Assembly (NCBI GenBank): GCA_963700885.1
Contig: CAVOZJ010000032.1
Location: forward strand, 1-64,000
Direction of reading: 5' to 3'
DNA from: Anderseniella sp963700885
GTDB lineage: Bacteria > Pseudomonadota > Alphaproteobacteria > Rhizobiales > Aestuariivirgaceae
DNA length: 64,000 nt
The notes below the pieces were generated by a model. It worked only from the letters and a program-made list of their open reading frames with translations. It was not told where the DNA came from and did no database searches. Shown one piece after another: positions 60,887 to 64,000 of this stretch. Made by a program: the position numbers and the translations under genes. Position 1 is the stretch's first letter, and the number at the start of each line of letters is the position of its first letter.

Positions 60887-62688
60887 TCTCCGGACGCCCG
60901 ATCATAACGGGACAGCGTGAAGCAATGCCAGTCCTTGTCGTCCAGCTTTGGATGATCGGCCCTGTAGTAGTAGCCGGGCCACCGGGTTTCCTCCCGGAAC
61001 ATCGTATGCTGAGTAACGCTCTCCGATGCCAGTACCCGGTGGTTGAGTTCCCAGGCGCGCTGGAGTTGATGCAGACTGTCGGCACCCAGATGCTGCAGGT
61101 CTTCCTTCAGCATTCCCAACAACTCGATCCCGCGGGTAAGCATTGGTGTATTTGTAGTATAGTGGGCGCTGATGCCGCCGACATATTCGTCCATAATTTT
61201 CTCAAGGCGCTGCAGGCCATGCAGCGGCAGCATGTAGCTGGGTGAAACCGTGCCGGCGACGATCTCATTCCTGCCGACATCGTAATTCTCCATCGGCTGG
61301 AATACGACCTGTTCAAGATCCTGGTACTCCTTCTCGCTGATCTCCGGCTGTTCACTGCCCAGGTCTTTCACGTACCTGACGGCCGCCTTGCCGGCGATGC
61401 GGCCTTCGGTAAACGACCCCGAGGAGAATTTGTGGGCCGTGCCACCGATGGTGTCGCCGGCACCGAAGAGGCCGTCGACCGTCATCATCCGGTTATATCC
61501 CCACTGGTATTCCGCCGGTGCGTAATCTTCCGGCCCGCTTGCCCAGGCGCCGGAGCAGGTGGCATGGGAACCCATGACATATGGTTCCGACGTGGTCAGC
61601 TCGGGATTGGTATGCTTGGGATCAATGTTCTGGGATGCCCAGACCACGGCCTGGCCAATCGTCATGCCGAGGAAGTTTTCCCATCCGACAGTCTCCAGGT
61701 GAGGGTCCTTGAAGGCTTCTTTCGTCACCATGCGAATGGGGCCCCTGCCGGCCTTGACCTCTTCCAGGATGGCGTGGTTTCGCAGGCAGGTGGGTACCGG
61801 ATGCCTGTCGATATAGTCGCCGACCAGTTGCTTGGTATTCTCGTACCAGTTGGACTCGTACTCGTTCCCATAGGCATTTTCGGTGTAGGTCTTCAGATGC
61901 AGGAAGTAGGCGCCGACCGGACCGTAACCGTCCTTGAACCGGGTCAGGACGATACGGTTTTCCATTTGCGTCATCTTGGCGCCGGCCAGAATTGGCAGCG
62001 CATAAGCCGACGCACTGCTCCACGGAGCATACCATGTCCGCCCCATGCCTTCACCGGTCGAACGCGGCTTGAAGATGTGCGAGGCGCCACCTGCCGCCAC
62101 GATGACCGCCTTGCCCCGAAAGACGTAAAAATCGCCGGTACGGACGTTGAATCCGACCGCGCCAGCGACCCGGTTCGGTTTGGTCTTGTCCATCAGGAGG
62201 TGGGTCACCATGATCCGGTTGTACACTTCGGTGGCGGCTTTCCTGGCGGCTTCGGCAACAATCGGCTTGTAACTCTCACCATGGATCATGATCTGCCACT
62301 TGCCCTCGCGCAGATACCGGCCGGTCTTCGGGTCCTTCATGATTGGAAGGCCCCATTCCTCAAACTTGTGAACCGTGGCATCGACATGCCTGGCGATATC
62401 GTAGCCGAGATCCTCGCGCACGAGCCCCATGAGGTCATTGCGGGCATAGCGAACGTGGTCTTCGGGCTGGTTCTCGTTCCACTGCATGCCCATGTAACAG
62501 TTGATCGCGTACAGGCCTTGTGCGACCGCACCGCTTCGCTCGATGTTTGCCTTTTCAACGCAGACGACCTTCAGATCGCGCCCCCAGTATCTGGATTCGT
62601 ATGTTGCTCCGCAACCGGCCATGCCTCCACCGATAACCAGGATGTCGGACTCCACGAAAACCGTTTTTCTTCTGGAAAACCAGCCCAC
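60844..62688 (-). CDS. aprA: Adenylylsulfate reductase alpha subunit
   Basis: 614 residues; GTG start at 62688 overlaps the last base of the aprB stop (TAGTG). FAD-binding ILVIGGGMAGCGATYESR near residue 16, then AprA-specific segments ERSGAVAQGLYAINCYMG, RMVTKEAFKDP and GSHATCSGAWASG. It interconverts APS and sulfite plus AMP at the FAD. In this gene set it works in the sulfite-oxidising direction, receiving or passing electrons through AprB. Confidence 0.97.
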   Translation of the reverse strand: MGWFSRRKTVFVESDILVIGGGMAGCGATYESRYWGRDLKVVCVEKANIERSGAVAQGLYAINCYMGMQWNENQPEDHVRYARNDLMGLVREDLGYDIARHVDATVHKFEEWGLPIMKDPKTGRYLREGKWQIMIHGESYKPIVAEAARKAATEVYNRIMVTHLLMDKTKPNRVAGAVGFNVRTGDFYVFRGKAVIVAAGGASHIFKPRSTGEGMGRTWYAPWSSASAYALPILAGAKMTQMENRIVLTRFKDGYGPVGAYFLHLKTYTENAYGNEYESNWYENTKQLVGDYIDRHPVPTCLRNHAILEEVKAGRGPIRMVTKEAFKDPHLETVGWENFLGMTIGQAVVWASQNIDPKHTNPELTTSEPYVMGSHATCSGAWASGPEDYAPAEYQWGYNRMMTVDGLFGAGDTIGGTAHKFSSGSFTEGRIAGKAAVRYVKDLGSEQPEISEKEYQDLEQVVFQPMENYDVGRNEIVAGTVSPSYMLPLHGLQRLEKIMDEYVGGISAHYTTNTPMLTRGIELLGMLKEDLQHLGADSLHQLQRAWELNHRVLASESVTQHTMFREETRWPGYYYRADHPKLDDKDWHCFTLSRYDRASGEWEMEKAPVYHIID

Positions 62689-63149
62689 TAGACCACTCCC
62701 TGCCTGAGTTGATCCGGCGTGAGGGCAGGCAGCGCATCGATGTTGAGTGCATCCGGTTCGTGGGCGAGTTCCTGGGAATTCAGCGTATCCGGGCCTGGTA
62801 CCTCGTAATCAGCCGGTGACTTGATTGATCCCCACGGTGTGGTTCTGATCGGCGAAACGAAGTTCTTCTCGCGTCCATCCCTGAAAGTGACCTTCCAGGA
62901 GATTGTCCCCTTTTCCTCCTCGCGCAGGCAGCGCACACTGTGGCCCATCGGGGCAAACTCGGCGTAACCGCGCACGTCAATTGCATTTTGCGGGCACGCC
63001 TTGACACATGAATAGCACTCCCAGCAGAAATTTGGTTCGATGTTGTAGGCGCGCCGGTATGTGGTGTCGATATGCATGATATCTGACGGGCAGATGTCGA
63101 CGCAGTGTCCGCATCCGTCGCAACTGGTCATGTAAACAAATGTCGGCAT
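62688..63149 (-). CDS. aprB: Adenylylsulfate reductase beta subunit
   Basis: 153 residues. Two [4Fe-4S] motifs: CDGCGHCVDICP and CWECYSCVKACP, then the AprB-specific C-terminal tail that wraps AprA. It relays electrons between FAD of AprA and the membrane partner. 42 bp after aprM, overlapping aprA by one base. Confidence 0.97.
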   Translation of the reverse strand: MPTFVYMTSCDGCGHCVDICPSDIMHIDTTYRRAYNIEPNFCWECYSCVKACPQNAIDVRGYAEFAPMGHSVRCLREEEKGTISWKVTFRDGREKNFVSPIRTTPWGSIKSPADYEVPGPDTLNSQELAHEPDALNIDALPALTPDQLRQGVV

Positions 63150-63191
63150 GAGCTTTTTTATCTCCTGTTTCGAACATCACCGTCGGGTTGA

Positions 63192-63977
63192 TTAATAATG
63201 TCCAGGCTGGCGGCGGGCGCTGCCAAGATTTTCGGGCTTGACGGCTGGCGGCGGCAGGTTGCGCCTGGAACCGTTTGCCGTTTCCACCTTTTTCTGAAGG
63301 GCTGCAGCGGGCTTGAAGAACATGTGGGAAAACTTGGACCACGGGACAGATCCGAACAATATCGTTGTGGCGATCAGATACAAACCCAGGAACACGGTGG
63401 CCGCCCCGCTGCCTGATGACTGAAGGGCTGCCCAGATCAGGCCAAACGTCGCGCTTGCAAGAAGCGACAGGATGAACAGGTCAGCGCGTACCACGCGAAA
63501 TGGCGAATTGCCCTCCGATGCAACATCCACCCGGATGAAAAACCAGAACCAGTAGCCGCCCACGCAAACCATCAACGCCCCGAGCGACCACAGAACCGGC
63601 AGGATGGCGGGGGTCGGGGTGGCAGGTGTCGGATACCAGAACACCATGATGAAGGTCGAGATGACGTAGAGCAGGAAGCCATACATGGTCAGCAGATGGG
63701 AAATCCTGCGCCGCGGATTGCAGAACTCGCCCGATGTCAGGACCTCAACCGCAGCAGTCTGGATCGCAAGCGATGCAATCTCACCGCGACCCGCGGGCCG
63801 TTTGCCTTTTTGCTGGACCTTGCGCCAGTTTTCAAAAAAGTATCTGGCACTTTTCTTGTGAAGCATGTCGAGCAATGTCCCGCCGGCAACGCACACGATC
63901 ATCACGGCAACGAATGTCTGCATGATTGCGGGCGGTATGGACGCGGAAAGCTCGGCGAAATGATTGGTGGTGAACAT
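63192..63977 (-). CDS. aprM: AprM, membrane partner of APS reductase
   Basis: 261 residues with about six hydrophobic segments (MQTFVAVMIVCVAGGTLLDM, LLTMYGFLLYVISTFIMVFW, LPVLWSLGALMVCVGGYWFW, LFILSLLASATFGLIWAAL, VFLGLYLIATTILFGSV) and a Pro/Arg-rich cytoplasmic tail. Position directly upstream of aprBA matches the putative anchor AprM of sulfur oxidisers, which replaces QmoABC for electron transfer to quinone. First gene of the block visible; the promoter lies at or beyond the window end. Confidence 0.88.
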   Translation of the reverse strand: MFTTNHFAELSASIPPAIMQTFVAVMIVCVAGGTLLDMLHKKSARYFFENWRKVQQKGKRPAGRGEIASLAIQTAAVEVLTSGEFCNPRRRISHLLTMYGFLLYVISTFIMVFWYPTPATPTPAILPVLWSLGALMVCVGGYWFWFFIRVDVASEGNSPFRVVRADLFILSLLASATFGLIWAALQSSGSGAATVFLGLYLIATTILFGSVPWSKFSHMFFKPAAALQKKVETANGSRRNLPPPAVKPENLGSARRQPGHY

Positions 63978-64000
63978 GGTTCAGCAGTCCCCGATTTTCT

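Overview
The window reads as a chromosomal segment of a marine-type alphaproteobacterium, probably Hyphomicrobiales (Rhizobiales) or a close relative. The evidence is a CcrM-type GANTC methyltransferase beside rnhB, the split Fo operon order atpI-B-E-F'-F, a ctaCDB-G-E oxidase cluster followed by DUF983-SURF1-thrC-M16 protease, an IalB-family periplasmic protein, two DUF1127 proteins and a rhizobial-type intergenic repeat. A sat-aprA-aprB-aprM block indicates energy-yielding sulfur (sulfite) oxidation through APS.

Layout. 0-16 kb is accessory: a REC-cyclase signalling protein, two loci that each pair a winged-helix/TolB-like regulator with flavin monooxygenases and a DUF1127 protein, an EAL phosphodiesterase, a homocysteine methyltransferase and a decayed SulP transporter. 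At 16.9-18.5 kb lies an IS1380-family element with recognisable ends and target duplication. 18.5-24.3 kb holds a mostly coupled minus-strand set (HAD hydrolase, MATE transporter, two DUF937 paralogues; then TldD and IalB). 24.7-34.6 kb is the cytochrome c oxidase operon and its usual downstream genes. 34.8-50.3 kb contains a large 7TM-PAS-GGDEF-EAL protein with a histone-like tail, AlgH, a DsbD-N domain protein, peroxiredoxin, rnhA, ispH, the Fo ATP synthase operon, smc, dsbA and a DciA-like gene. 50.4-52.3 kb holds mutY and an SDR.

The most unusual locus is 52.5-54.8 kb on the minus strand. A protein with a twin-arginine-like leader and about 22 tandem GSGRK pentapeptides is followed by an HPr-kinase-like protein and a PqqD-family protein whose start overlaps the kinase stop. 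This looks like a small RiPP-like or Ser-modifying system. An IS3-family element lies directly upstream and separates the operon from what looks like its original promoter and operator.

56.3-64 kb holds an acetyltransferase, ccrM, rnhB, then the minus-strand aprM-aprB-aprA-sat-phosphodiesterase set.

Caution: five clean +1 single-base insertions disrupt otherwise well-conserved genes (REC-cyclase once, thrC twice, atpB, atpF), and a sixth sits in the SulP remnant. In the first group each reading frame is restored by removing one base. Sequencing or assembly error is the likeliest cause for those genes; SulP is a real pseudogene because it has also lost internal and C-terminal domains.
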